DNA of 64,000 nucleotides from Saprospiraceae bacterium (GTDB taxonomy: Bacteria; Bacteroidota; Bacteroidia; Chitinophagales; Saprospiraceae): assembly GCA_030729925.1 (NCBI GenBank), contig JANQWK010000030.1, positions 51,839 to 115,838 on the forward strand, read 5' to 3'. The notes under the pieces were generated by a model. It searched no databases. It had not been told where the DNA came from and saw only the letters and a list, made by a program, of their open reading frames with translations. Below are positions 42,318-51,063 of the stretch, piece after piece; position 1 is the stretch's first letter; each line of letters begins with the position of its first letter. The translations under genes and the position numbers were made by a program.

Positions 42318-43652
42318 TTACATCGTTTGTTCCGCCTGAATCGCTACCGCCTTTGCCTGCACTTCATCCAGGACGCGAAGCAAGTTGCCACTCCATATCT
42401 TGGCAATTTCCTCTTCACTGTAGCCCCTGCGTACCATCTCAAGCGTCACGTTGAAGGTTTCGGAAGCATCATCCCAGCCCTTGATACCACCCCCACCATC
42501 GAAATCAGAGCTGATTCCAACGTGGTCAATACCAATGAGCTTAACCATATAATCAATGTGATCCACAAAGTCTGCCACATCCACAGGGGGAGCCACCGGG
42601 TCAACCTCTGCCTCAACAATCGGTTTTGCCTTTTCCTGAATGCTGCGGAAGGTTTCCATATAGGCAGCTCGATCAGCTTCTTCCATTTGCATAATCTCTC
42701 TACGCTCCTTTAGCGCAAAACCCATTTCAGCTGCAAGACGCTCATTAATTTCCTTGATTTTAGCATTTCGGGCTTCTACTTTTTCCTTTTTGACATAGGT
42801 TCCCAAAGCTACTGCCTGGACCACTCCTCCATTTTCCTTGACCTTGAGCAACAGTTCATCGCTAAGGTTACGGCTGTGGTCGGAAAGTGCACGCGCAGAA
42901 GAATGCGACGCAATAACCGGAGCCTGGGAAAGTTCCAACATATCCTCAATAGCCTTGTTGGAAGGATGTGAAATATCCACCATTATCCCCCATTTGTTCA
43001 TCTCCTTGATCACCTCCTTTCCGAGTTCACTTACCCCACCGTGCATAAAGACGCTATCCGCCTCTCCGGTATTCGAATCAGCAAACTGGCTGTGGCCATT
43101 GTGTGCCAAAGACATATAGCGCGCTCCTAATTCGTGGTATTTTTTGACCAGGCTGATATCCTCTCCCATAGGGTATGCATTCTCCACCCCTATCATAGCC
43201 ACTTTTTTACCACTGGCGATAATGCGGCGTACATCATCTGAACTCAGCGCCAGCTCAATGCGATCAGGTGCAAACTCCTCGCACAAACGATGGATAGCCG
43301 TAAACTTGTCCATCGCATTTTTGGCGGCAGCCGCATATCCTTCCGTTGTCAGATCCCCTTGGCCGGTATAGACAATAAACCACGCTACATCCAATCCGCC
43401 ACTTTCCATTTTGGGTAGGGTAACCTGGGTCTCCAGGTCTTGTGTATAATTTTTCTCCGGAGAAAAATTGTCCACATTAATATCATCGTGGGTATCCAAA
43501 GTGATTACCCGCTCGTGAATGCCTTGGGCGAAAGCTACTAATTCTTCTTCGCTCATATCGGCAACACTTTTTGCCGTTGTTGGTTCGCTACTGTTGCCAC
43601 ATGACCAGGCAAGGGCCGCTAGCATACCAAAAATCAGGAGGTGCTGTTTCAT
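42318..43652 (-). CDS. membrane dipeptidase (peptidase family M19), lipoprotein
   Basis: 444 residues. The lipobox WSC anchors it in the envelope. M19 enzymes hydrolyse dipeptides, often with C-terminal D-residues, using two zinc ions. The ligands are visible: HxD in TLDTHDD, Glu in GVENAY, His in DISHPS and SHSSARAL, and Asp in SSDFDGGGG. A long charged insertion (about residues 290-360, rich in Glu, Ala and Lys) lies before the last block. It may act together with the D-aminoacylase-like enzyme elsewhere in the window, but the two are not in one operon. Confidence 0.92.
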   Translation of the reverse strand: MKQHLLIFGMLAALAWSCGNSSEPTTAKSVADMSEEELVAFAQGIHERVITLDTHDDINVDNFSPEKNYTQDLETQVTLPKMESGGLDVAWFIVYTGQGDLTTEGYAAAAKNAMDKFTAIHRLCEEFAPDRIELALSSDDVRRIIASGKKVAMIGVENAYPMGEDISLVKKYHELGARYMSLAHNGHSQFADSNTGEADSVFMHGGVSELGKEVIKEMNKWGIMVDISHPSNKAIEDMLELSQAPVIASHSSARALSDHSRNLSDELLLKVKENGGVVQAVALGTYVKKEKVEARNAKIKEINERLAAEMGFALKERREIMQMEEADRAAYMETFRSIQEKAKPIVEAEVDPVAPPVDVADFVDHIDYMVKLIGIDHVGISSDFDGGGGIKGWDDASETFNVTLEMVRRGYSEEEIAKIWSGNLLRVLDEVQAKAVAIQAEQTM

Positions 43653-43800
43653 AAAACAAAATTTGTGTAGGTAAAAAATGAGAAATTTTCAGGAAAAGTA
43701 AGAACAAAACCAGACAATTAATAATTTAAGGTTACGTCAAACCGGATAAAGTTGTACACAAATAAGTGCAAAAACTTGCATTTGAATAGTATTACTTTTA

Positions 43801-43816
43801 TTATTGCATGCAATAA
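43801..43816. promoter_or_regulatory. perfect 16-base palindrome upstream of the TetR gene, putative operator
   Basis: TTATTGCATGCAATAA is its own reverse complement and ends nine bases before the ATG at 43825. Position and size fit an autoregulatory TetR-family operator. A related ATGCATGCA core overlaps the SulP start codon at 44971, a possible second site. Confidence 0.45.
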
Positions 43817-43824
43817 GGTAAATT

Positions 43825-44508
43825 ATGCATGATCTGCTCTCAAAATTAAGCATTCAGGTTCATCCGAATGTTTTTCTCAAAAACCCGGAGTCCAGTGAAT
43901 TGGGAAGACGCATTGTTGAGGGAAGCATTGATTTGATTGACCTCATCGGTTTCGAGGCTTTCACATTCAAGAAGTTAGCCGCAGAGATTAACTCTACTGA
44001 AGCTTCGATTTACCGCTATTTTGAGAGTAAGCATAAATTGCTGTTGTATTTGACATCCTGGTATTGGGGTTGGGTGGAATATCGTTTGGTATTCAGCCTG
44101 GCCAATTTGGAGGATCCTGTAGAAAAATTATTGAAAGCGATTTGCATCCTCACCAGCCAGGTAGAAGAAGACAGTAGTTTTACACATGTAAATGAGGTTA
44201 AGTTATATAATATTGTTATAGCTGAATCTCCAAAGGCCTATTTGACAAAGGTAGTTGACGAAGAAAACAAAGAAGGTGTGTTTTCCGGGTACAAACAGTT
44301 GGTATCTAGGGTCAGTCAATTGATCACAGACATGCAACCAGACTACAAGTACCCCCACATGCTTATCTCCACTGTAATTGAGGGAGCACACCACCAGCGG
44401 TTTTTTGCATCGCACCTGCCTAAATTGACAGATAGTTTGCCCGGCGAAGATTCAATTTCAGAATTTTACAAAGACATTGTGTTCAGTGCCATAAAGGCTG
44501 GCAAATAA
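43825..44508 (+). CDS. TetR/AcrR family transcriptional regulator
   Basis: 227 residues. The helix-turn-helix lies near residues 50-70: FTFKKLAAEINSTEASIYRYFESKHKLL, the usual TetR sequence with an extra ~25 residues before it. The C-terminal ligand domain is unassigned. The gene is followed by a 117-residue membrane protein (5-base gap), a SulP transporter and a carbonic anhydrase. I infer that it controls this cluster, sensing an unknown ligand. The perfect palindrome just upstream is the natural operator candidate. Confidence 0.88.
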   Translation: MHDLLSKLSIQVHPNVFLKNPESSELGRRIVEGSIDLIDLIGFEAFTFKKLAAEINSTEASIYRYFESKHKLLLYLTSWYWGWVEYRLVFSLANLEDPVEKLLKAICILTSQVEEDSSFTHVNEVKLYNIVIAESPKAYLTKVVDEENKEGVFSGYKQLVSRVSQLITDMQPDYKYPHMLISTVIEGAHHQRFFASHLPKLTDSLPGEDSISEFYKDIVFSAIKAGK

Positions 44509-44513
44509 AGGTC

Positions 44514-44867
44514 ATGAAAAAACGTATTCCATATCTACAAAAAAAGAGACTGCTTCTGGTTCGTTCCAGGGTTGGGCTATTGCTTTTTTTGTTTTTGTGG
44601 GTGACGGCTAGTGCGCCTTATGTTTTGAACTCCAATGACCAGATGATCCAATGGCTTATCAATGGTAATCTGGAAGAAGAGGCAGACCATCAGGAGACCA
44701 AGACCAATAGCATTGACAAGGAAAAATTCAAAAAACTATTCGACCTGAACCTTAAGCGATCCATGGCTATGCAGTGCAGGCCATCCACTTTGATCCGCAC
44801 GGGGTTGAACGGGTATAAGGCTCCGATTGTTGATATACTTACTCCTCCTCCCGAATCTTTCGTATAA
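44514..44867 (+). CDS. small membrane or exported protein of unknown function
   Basis: 117 residues. A basic start (KKRIPYLQKKRLLLVRSR) is followed by one hydrophobic segment (GLLLFLFLWVTASAPYVL), which is either a signal anchor or a signal peptide. The remaining ~75 residues are charged, with an acidic part (EEEADHQETKTNS) and a C-terminal PPPESFV. I recognise no domain. Its five-base distance from the TetR gene and its place before the SulP gene suggest the same transcript. It is an accessory-protein candidate for the transporter. Confidence 0.65.
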   Translation: MKKRIPYLQKKRLLLVRSRVGLLLFLFLWVTASAPYVLNSNDQMIQWLINGNLEEEADHQETKTNSIDKEKFKKLFDLNLKRSMAMQCRPSTLIRTGLNGYKAPIVDILTPPPESFV

Positions 44868-44970
44868 CCTTTTCTTGACGGCAGTAGGTTTTAACCTGAG
44901 ATAACTTCTGGGCTACTCCACTGCGTCCATGTTTCCAGCATTGTTTTTTGGTTAAAAAAATGAAAGTGTT

Positions 44971-46617
44971 ATGCATGCAAAGCACAAATCGGGTTTCTTT
45001 TCCCATTTGGGAAGTGACCTGCCGGCCAGTATGGTGGTCTTTTTAGTAGCAGTGCCTTTATGCTTGGGTATTGCCTTGGCCTCGGGGGCACCTTTGTTTT
45101 CAGGTATTATTGCGGGTATTGTCGGTGGACTTGTGGTCGCGTTAGTTAGTGGATCTCCGCTTGGGGTAAGTGGTCCTGCAGCGGGTCTTGCTGTAATTGT
45201 ACTGAATTCCATTCAAGAGCTAGGGACATTTGAGTCTTTTCTGCTTGCGGTAGTATTAGCAGGTGTTATTCAGGTAGTCTTGGGAGTGCTAAAAGCGGGC
45301 GTAATTGGCTACTATTTCCCTTCTTCGGTCATCAAGGGCATGTTAACAGGTATCGGGATTATCATCATTCTCAAGCAGATTCCGCATGCATTCGGATATG
45401 ACAGGGATCCGGAAGGGGACCTGGCCTTTTTGCAGCCCGATGGGCAAAATACTTTTTCTGAGTTGATCAATATGTTGAACTTCATCAGCCCGGGAGCACT
45501 TGCCATTGCATTAGTATCTCTGTTCATTCTCATTCTGTGGGAGCGTCCATTTATGAAGAAACTGCCTACGGCAAAAATCATCCAGGGGCCGCTTGTGGCA
45601 GTGGCTGCGGGCATAGGGCTGCAGTTGTTGTTCAACAGTAATAGCGCTGTTGCCTTGAGACCCGATCAGTTGGTAAGCATTCCTGTGGCGGATTCCATTG
45701 TAGGTTTTTTTGGACAGTTTACCGCCCCAGACTTTAGCCAAATTTTGAACAGTCAGATCTACGTTATTGCTTTCACCATTGCTATCGTTGCCAGTTTGGA
45801 GACCTTGCTTTGCGTAGAGGCCACGGACAGATTGGATCCCATGAAGCGAATCACCCCGACGAACCGGGAGTTGATCGCACAGGGAACCGGAAATATCATT
45901 TCAGGATTGATCGGGGGATTACCCATCACCCAGGTAATTGTAAGAAGTTCTGCTAATATCCAATCAGGAGGTAAAACCAAAGCTGCTGCTTTTTTCCACG
46001 GCTTTTTGTTGTTGGTGTCTGCATTGGCGATTCCGAAGGTACTCAATCTGATTCCATTGGCCAGTTTAGCTGCTATTCTTTTCATGGTCGGTTATAAACT
46101 GGCCAAACCCGCTTTGTTTACAGAAATGTACAAAAAAGGAAGGGCGCAGTTTATCCCTTTTATAGTGACCATTGTGGGTATTGTTTTTACTGACCTTCTA
46201 GTGGGCATTGGTTTGGGGATGTTGGTAGCTATTTTTCACATCCTTTGGAACAATTACCGGACCCCCTACCATTTTGACCCGAATACACACGTACAGGGAC
46301 AATTGATCCATATCCAGTTGTCGGAAGATGTTTCCTTCCTCAACAAGGCAGGAATTATGCACACCCTCAACCAAATTCCGGACGGTTCCTCTGTGGTCAT
46401 TGATGCCACCAACACCAAAACCATCCACCTGGATGTGCTTGAGATTATTGATGATTTCGTCGAAAATGCCAAAACCCGTGACATTTCGGTCAAAATTGAG
46501 GGAATGACAGACGATGAGGTACACAACCCTGTTGAGCAGTTTGGAAGGGCCATCCTTTCTCATTCCGCTGTAGGGGTTGGCGCAAAAACCAATGTGGATC
46601 TATCCAGATTGAATTAA
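44971..46617 (+). CDS. SulP-family inorganic anion transporter (probable bicarbonate transporter)
   Basis: 548 residues. About 12 transmembrane segments begin with LPASMVVFLVAVPLCLGIALASGAP, and SGSPLGVSGPAAGLAVIV holds the conserved SulP anion-site block. A C-terminal STAS domain follows (residues about 440-548: QLIHIQLSEDVSFLNKAGIM and VVIDATNTKTIHLDVLEIID). SulP members carry sulfate, bicarbonate or other anions. The immediately downstream carbonic anhydrase (19-base gap) points to bicarbonate. The TetR gene and the small membrane gene precede it. Confidence 0.9.
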   Translation: MHAKHKSGFFSHLGSDLPASMVVFLVAVPLCLGIALASGAPLFSGIIAGIVGGLVVALVSGSPLGVSGPAAGLAVIVLNSIQELGTFESFLLAVVLAGVIQVVLGVLKAGVIGYYFPSSVIKGMLTGIGIIIILKQIPHAFGYDRDPEGDLAFLQPDGQNTFSELINMLNFISPGALAIALVSLFILILWERPFMKKLPTAKIIQGPLVAVAAGIGLQLLFNSNSAVALRPDQLVSIPVADSIVGFFGQFTAPDFSQILNSQIYVIAFTIAIVASLETLLCVEATDRLDPMKRITPTNRELIAQGTGNIISGLIGGLPITQVIVRSSANIQSGGKTKAAAFFHGFLLLVSALAIPKVLNLIPLASLAAILFMVGYKLAKPALFTEMYKKGRAQFIPFIVTIVGIVFTDLLVGIGLGMLVAIFHILWNNYRTPYHFDPNTHVQGQLIHIQLSEDVSFLNKAGIMHTLNQIPDGSSVVIDATNTKTIHLDVLEIIDDFVENAKTRDISVKIEGMTDDEVHNPVEQFGRAILSHSAVGVGAKTNVDLSRLN

Positions 46618-46636
46618 CCATTTAAAACCATTAGAC

Positions 46637-47281
46637 ATGATTGCTGTTGAAAAAGCCATAAATAAATCAGTACAGGATATCATTACCCCACAGCATGCCA
46701 TTGAACTGCTGAAAGCAGGAAATGAGCGTTTTAGGGCAGACAACCGGATTGGAAGGGATTACATGGCGCAGGTTCAAGACACTGCTGCCGGACAGTTTCC
46801 TTTTGCTGCGATTGTAAGTTGTATTGACTCCAGAGTGCCTTCAGAAATTGTCTTCGATCTGGGCATCGGAGATGTATTTAATGTCAGAATTGCCGGTAAT
46901 TTCATCAACCAGGATATCTTGGGAAGTCTTGAGTTTGCCTGCAAAGTTGCCGGATCAAAAGCTATTGTGGTAATGGGGCACAGTTCCTGTGGAGCAGTAA
47001 AGGGAGCATGTGATCAGGTGGAACTGGGCAATCTGACCGGGCTGCTGGAAAAAATCAGACCTGCTGTAGATGCTGTGAATGAATCAGGGGATCGGTCTTC
47101 CAAAAACGGAGCCTTTGTTCAACGGGTAGCAGAGAAGAATGTAGAACTGAGTGTGCAGAATATCCGCGAACACAGTCCACTGCTTAACGAAATGTACGAA
47201 GCCGGAGAAATAGAAATCATTGGGGCAATGTATGATGTAGCTAGCGGAGAGGTAATTTTCATGGATAGCCGATTCGCATAA
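46637..47281 (+). CDS. beta-class carbonic anhydrase
   Basis: 214 residues. It interconverts CO2 and bicarbonate with a zinc ion. The zinc ligands and the Asp-Arg dyad are in VSCIDSRVPSE, with His and Cys in MGHSSCGAVKGACD. VFNVRIAGNF and GSLEFACKVAGSKAIVVMGHSSCG complete the family pattern. It lies 19 bases after the SulP gene and ends at a terminator, so it closes the operon. Confidence 0.95.
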   Translation: MIAVEKAINKSVQDIITPQHAIELLKAGNERFRADNRIGRDYMAQVQDTAAGQFPFAAIVSCIDSRVPSEIVFDLGIGDVFNVRIAGNFINQDILGSLEFACKVAGSKAIVVMGHSSCGAVKGACDQVELGNLTGLLEKIRPAVDAVNESGDRSSKNGAFVQRVAEKNVELSVQNIREHSPLLNEMYEAGEIEIIGAMYDVASGEVIFMDSRFA

Positions 47282-47300
47282 CCCTTCAGCCTTTCGGCAA

Positions 47301-47338
47301 AAAGGCTCCGGTGCTTTGCAGGCTCGGAGCCTTTTTTA
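47301..47338 (+). terminator. bidirectional Rho-independent terminator after the carbonic anhydrase
   Basis: A 9-bp stem (AAGGCTCCG at 47302-47310 paired with CGGAGCCTT at 47325-47333) is flanked by T runs on both strands (TTTTTT on plus; the AAAAA before the stem is TTTTT on minus). It serves the carbonic anhydrase and, in the other direction, the VOC gene. Confidence 0.8.
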
Positions 47339-47713
47339 TTGCTCTTCCTCTACTTCGAGTTCCTGCCCGAACACCAGGCGATAGCCGTTGTTGTCGTAAA
47401 TGGCAAATTCGCGCATCCCGTGATTGAGATCCTGTATGGGGTAAGCGATCTGAGCTTTATCTTTGCACTGCTCCCAGAGTTCATCTACCGCTTCCGAAAA
47501 GAAATAAAAGGAACCTGAAAAATAGGGTTCTTCGAATGGAATCTGAGGAACAGGAGAAGAAACCATGAGCGTCACATCATCTTTTTGGAGGGAGGCGAAG
47601 CTTGCTTCTTCGTCCATACCTGTAAGTTCAAACCCCAGCACATCGTGATAAAAATCTACGGTTTTTTGTACCTCCCGGGTAAAAATGATCGGCGACATGT
47701 GCACTAACCCCAT
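47336..47713 (-). CDS. VOC-superfamily (glyoxalase/bleomycin-resistance-like) protein
   Basis: 125 residues, a single VOC module. MSPIIFTREVQKTVDFYHDVLGFELTG is the typical first beta-alpha-beta-beta-beta unit. The second unit ends with FAIYDNNGYRLVFGQEL. A metal-binding set of His and Glu is not obvious, so this is probably a small-molecule-binding or bleomycin-resistance-type member; the substrate is unknown. It stands alone on the minus strand, 58 bases past the decarboxylase stop. Confidence 0.88.
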   Translation of the reverse strand: MGLVHMSPIIFTREVQKTVDFYHDVLGFELTGMDEEASFASLQKDDVTLMVSSPVPQIPFEEPYFSGSFYFFSEAVDELWEQCKDKAQIAYPIQDLNHGMREFAIYDNNGYRLVFGQELEVEEEQ

Positions 47714-47771
47714 GGTTCAGATTGTTTTTTCTTTCAAGTAAAGAGCGAAGTTCCGTCTTTTTCTGTGGAAC

Positions 47772-49211
47772 TCAAAATTTAACCCCAAACTTATCCTGTT
47801 TTTGGAGTACAGCATGGCTCGCCTTCTGAAAAGCAGCCACCGTGCGATCCACATCCTCGGAAGTAGTCGTCCATGCACAAACACTCACCCGAATCACCTT
47901 TCGCCCAAACCAAGAAGAGCCACCCGCCCAGCATTCTCCGGATCCCTGCAAGTGTTGCATCAACTGCTGGGTTGCTTCGTCGTCCGGCATGGCAATCAGG
48001 ATTTGGTTGAAATGAATATCGTTCAGAATAGCAATTCCTGGCAACTGGCTGAGTTCGTTTGCCAGCTTAACGGCATGGCTATGCAAAGTGGTGACCAGTT
48101 CGTCGAGACCGGATCGGCCCAAAGATTTCAGGCTTGCCCAGAATTCAATAGCCCTCGCCCTTCTCGACATTTCGGGTGTGTAAGCCATCCCATCTCTTTC
48201 TGTTCCCTGAACCAGATAGGCCCCGCTACTTCTCATCGCTGCAGTCAGTGCTTCGGAATCGGCGCACAGCACCACTCCAGAGTCGTAAGGTGTGTTCAGC
48301 GTTTTGTGCCCATCCACTGCCCATGAGTGAGCAGCCTCCATACCTTTACACAAGTGTGATAGCCGATGGGAAACAGCAGCCCAGAGGCCGAAAGCACCAT
48401 CAATGTGAACCCAGCATCCGCTTGGTATAGCCTTCGGCAAAATTTCTTCAAAGGGATCAAAGGCGCCGCTGTTTACATTTCCGGCCTGTAACAAAAGGAT
48501 CGTGCGCTCATCTAAGGGTGGGATGGCTCCCGGGATCATTCTACCCTGGTTATCTACGGGAACCCGCTCGAGCATGGAAGTGCCAAAACCCAAGATTTGC
48601 AATGCTTTTTGAACAGAAGCATGGACATGGTCGCCACATACCACCCGAATCCGGGGCGCACCAAACAAACCATTGGCGGCTATATCCCAGCCCATGTTGT
48701 GCAAAATCCGGTATCTGGCAGCCGCCAATGCGCAGAGGTTGGCTACGGAGGTACCACTTACAAAACCGGCTACTACGCTATTCGGCAGCCCCAAAGCTTG
48801 TTTTAACCAGTGTTCCGATACCTGTTCGAGTTTTGCCGCAAGCGGCGACATCACCTGCATCGCTGCGTTTTGATCCCAAAAAGCAGCCAATTGGCTTACT
48901 GCTGTAGCGGCAGGCAAGGCAGCCCCAGTCACAAAGCCAAAGTACCGACCCCCGTTTGATGCAACCGTTGTGGGTGCCCCGTAAAGATCAAGCACTTCGA
49001 TAATCTCACGTGCTGCTGAGCCATCTTCAGGTAAATCACCCGTGAAATAAGCTAAATTACCTATGGCCGTATCGGTGGGCACCACAGGGCGTTCTTCCAA
49101 GGTCTGCAAATAATCAAAGCCTCGGTCTGTTGCCTCTTGAAACAGCCTGCGATCTGCTCTTTCGGTGAACAAACGTTCCTGTAGGGTTCCGGAAGGATTT
49201 TTATGTGACAT
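47772..49211 (-). CDS. PLP-dependent group II decarboxylase
   Basis: 479 residues. It is a pyridoxal-phosphate decarboxylase of the glutamate/aromatic amino-acid/diaminobutyrate group. VSGTSVANLCALAAAR, CGDHVHASVQKAL, WVHIDGAFGLWAA and WAVDGHKTLNTPYDSG (PLP-binding Lys in DGHK) mark the catalytic domain. The substrate cannot be told from sequence here. It begins nine bases after the CocE-type hydrolase, so it closes the four-gene operon. No signal peptide is seen. Confidence 0.9.
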   Translation of the reverse strand: MSHKNPSGTLQERLFTERADRRLFQEATDRGFDYLQTLEERPVVPTDTAIGNLAYFTGDLPEDGSAAREIIEVLDLYGAPTTVASNGGRYFGFVTGAALPAATAVSQLAAFWDQNAAMQVMSPLAAKLEQVSEHWLKQALGLPNSVVAGFVSGTSVANLCALAAARYRILHNMGWDIAANGLFGAPRIRVVCGDHVHASVQKALQILGFGTSMLERVPVDNQGRMIPGAIPPLDERTILLLQAGNVNSGAFDPFEEILPKAIPSGCWVHIDGAFGLWAAVSHRLSHLCKGMEAAHSWAVDGHKTLNTPYDSGVVLCADSEALTAAMRSSGAYLVQGTERDGMAYTPEMSRRARAIEFWASLKSLGRSGLDELVTTLHSHAVKLANELSQLPGIAILNDIHFNQILIAMPDDEATQQLMQHLQGSGECWAGGSSWFGRKVIRVSVCAWTTTSEDVDRTVAAFQKASHAVLQKQDKFGVKF

Positions 49212-49220
49212 AAAACTATT

Positions 49221-51062
49221 TCATTCAATGATCGGCAATTCCACAAAGGAATGACTGGAAAGGTTTCGAAAAACCGTAAAAGTAGCACTACCTGTTTCAG
49301 GGTACCTGGCGAAAGTGTCTTTGTCATGCCCACCGATCGAAATCCGCAAGCGATAACCTGCAGGAATTTTTACAGAGGTTGGAAGTAATGCAAAATTCAG
49401 TTCCATCGGCGTTCCTGGACTAACTGAGAGGGTATCTTCTGTGCGAAAAGTATGAAACGGGAGATCCAGGTTCCATGGTTTTTGAACAGATTCCTTGCGG
49501 TGTAAAAAATTCAATTGCCCCTCAGTCAGGTAAAGTACCTCGCCATCTGGCTTTACTGCTTCCACATACACAAAAACCATTCCCTCTTTACCTGAAGTCG
49601 AAAGTTGTAAGTGAGCTACCGGGTGTCCCGTAAGTTCAAGAGGAGCACTAAGCGGGCTGCTGGTATAAACCAACAATTGCCCCGCAGCAGCTGATCTGTC
49701 TGCATACACCACATCACCACCACCCAGTTGCGTGTACCATCGGTTTTGAACACCCGTACTGTGCTCAAAATCCACATTATACCTATCCTGACCCGATTTC
49801 AGGACTGGACGCTCAGCGGAGAGGGTACCTGCTTCTCCCAAAAACCAGGGAGTCATCCTATGTCCCTTGGGAGGCCACTGGCGGGTGATATGCCAGGCTT
49901 CCTCCCCCATCGTGTAATAAAACAACACAGACGCATCGGGGATTTTTGCAGGAAGGTCTTTCAAGTAGTAGTCCATGAGTTTAAGGTCTTGAAAAAACTG
50001 GGCTTGTGGCAGAGGGTTGGAGGGAGTATCTTCGGGCAAAAACGGGCTGGTATGGTATCCACCGCCATGGCTCCAAGCACCAACTACCCCGATCTGTCGG
50101 TTTGAAAAGGTACTAAAGCGTTTCAAAACCCCATCAGCAGTTGTGGCATCCATCCAGCTGCCCCAATTGGACATAGGGGTTTTAGAAGCCTGGATTGCCT
50201 GTCGCAATCCCAGCGGGCTGATGCTGTCGTAAGGAATACCCAGCGGTGCATTCCTGGTAGCACCTAAAAGAGCCTGCTCGTAAACCTTGCCGTTAGAAGC
50301 ATGTTCCAGAGCTGCAAGCCGGAGAGAATCGCCTGTTTGATCTGCGCGCCTTACCACTCCCTGATCCATCTGGTGCAAGTCCATTGCCGCAACCATTTCT
50401 CCCCATAAGGAAATAAAGGCCTTCAACAAACCTCCTCCTGGATACACAATATCGGTATATACATCAAACTCATTAAACTTGGGGATTACTACCCGAACAG
50501 CTGGATGTTGATTGACAGTAAGTAGTTCGGCGGTAGAGCCTAAATAGGAAACGCCGGTTGCACCGACCCTGCCATTGGACCAGGGCTGAGCAAGGATCCA
50601 ATCCACCACGGCACCATAATCTCTGATTTCCCCAGAAAACAATTCCCACGGTCTGGTTCCGAAAGAAGCACCAGTGCCTCTTGCATCTACCATCAGGACG
50701 GCATATCCATAACTGGTCCAGCGTTTGGCAACTGGAGGAATATTATTGTTGTCTAGTGCTCGCCAGTATCGCGTCATGATCAGGATAGCCGGAATATCAT
50801 TCGCTGGGGTCGGTTTTTCCGGAAGATACAAGTCTATGGCCAATGGAACGCCATCGGGCATAGGCAGATAAAACGACCGTAAACTAACGCTGTCGTGTGG
50901 CGGCAGAGAATCCGGGTAATAGACTGGTGATTTACCAAAGTTGGCCAGCCATTCGGCCGCTGCATCCGGAGCATCATGCTTAGAACTTGGTGTACAGGAA
51001 AAGGTGCAAATTCCTGCAATAATTATCCAGAAAAAAGATTGAAAAGAAAAAGGTGCTACCAT
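49221..51062 (-). CDS. CocE/NonD family hydrolase (X-Pro dipeptidyl-peptidase S15-type), lipoprotein
   Basis: 613 residues from the ATG at 51060-51062; an in-frame reading to 51242 overlaps the hydratase gene. The lipobox FSC predicts an envelope anchor. The alpha/beta-hydrolase has GVSYLGS with the nucleophile Ser, VDARGTGASFG, and a C-terminal His in GAWSHGGGYH. A C-terminal beta-sandwich follows (for example VYVEAVKPDGEVLYLTEG). Substrates range from acyl or peptide bonds to cocaine-like esters; the activity is unknown here. The gene starts one base after the hydratase stop. Confidence 0.88.
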   Translation of the reverse strand: MVAPFSFQSFFWIIIAGICTFSCTPSSKHDAPDAAAEWLANFGKSPVYYPDSLPPHDSVSLRSFYLPMPDGVPLAIDLYLPEKPTPANDIPAILIMTRYWRALDNNNIPPVAKRWTSYGYAVLMVDARGTGASFGTRPWELFSGEIRDYGAVVDWILAQPWSNGRVGATGVSYLGSTAELLTVNQHPAVRVVIPKFNEFDVYTDIVYPGGGLLKAFISLWGEMVAAMDLHQMDQGVVRRADQTGDSLRLAALEHASNGKVYEQALLGATRNAPLGIPYDSISPLGLRQAIQASKTPMSNWGSWMDATTADGVLKRFSTFSNRQIGVVGAWSHGGGYHTSPFLPEDTPSNPLPQAQFFQDLKLMDYYLKDLPAKIPDASVLFYYTMGEEAWHITRQWPPKGHRMTPWFLGEAGTLSAERPVLKSGQDRYNVDFEHSTGVQNRWYTQLGGGDVVYADRSAAAGQLLVYTSSPLSAPLELTGHPVAHLQLSTSGKEGMVFVYVEAVKPDGEVLYLTEGQLNFLHRKESVQKPWNLDLPFHTFRTEDTLSVSPGTPMELNFALLPTSVKIPAGYRLRISIGGHDKDTFARYPETGSATFTVFRNLSSHSFVELPIIE

Positions 51063-51063
51063 T

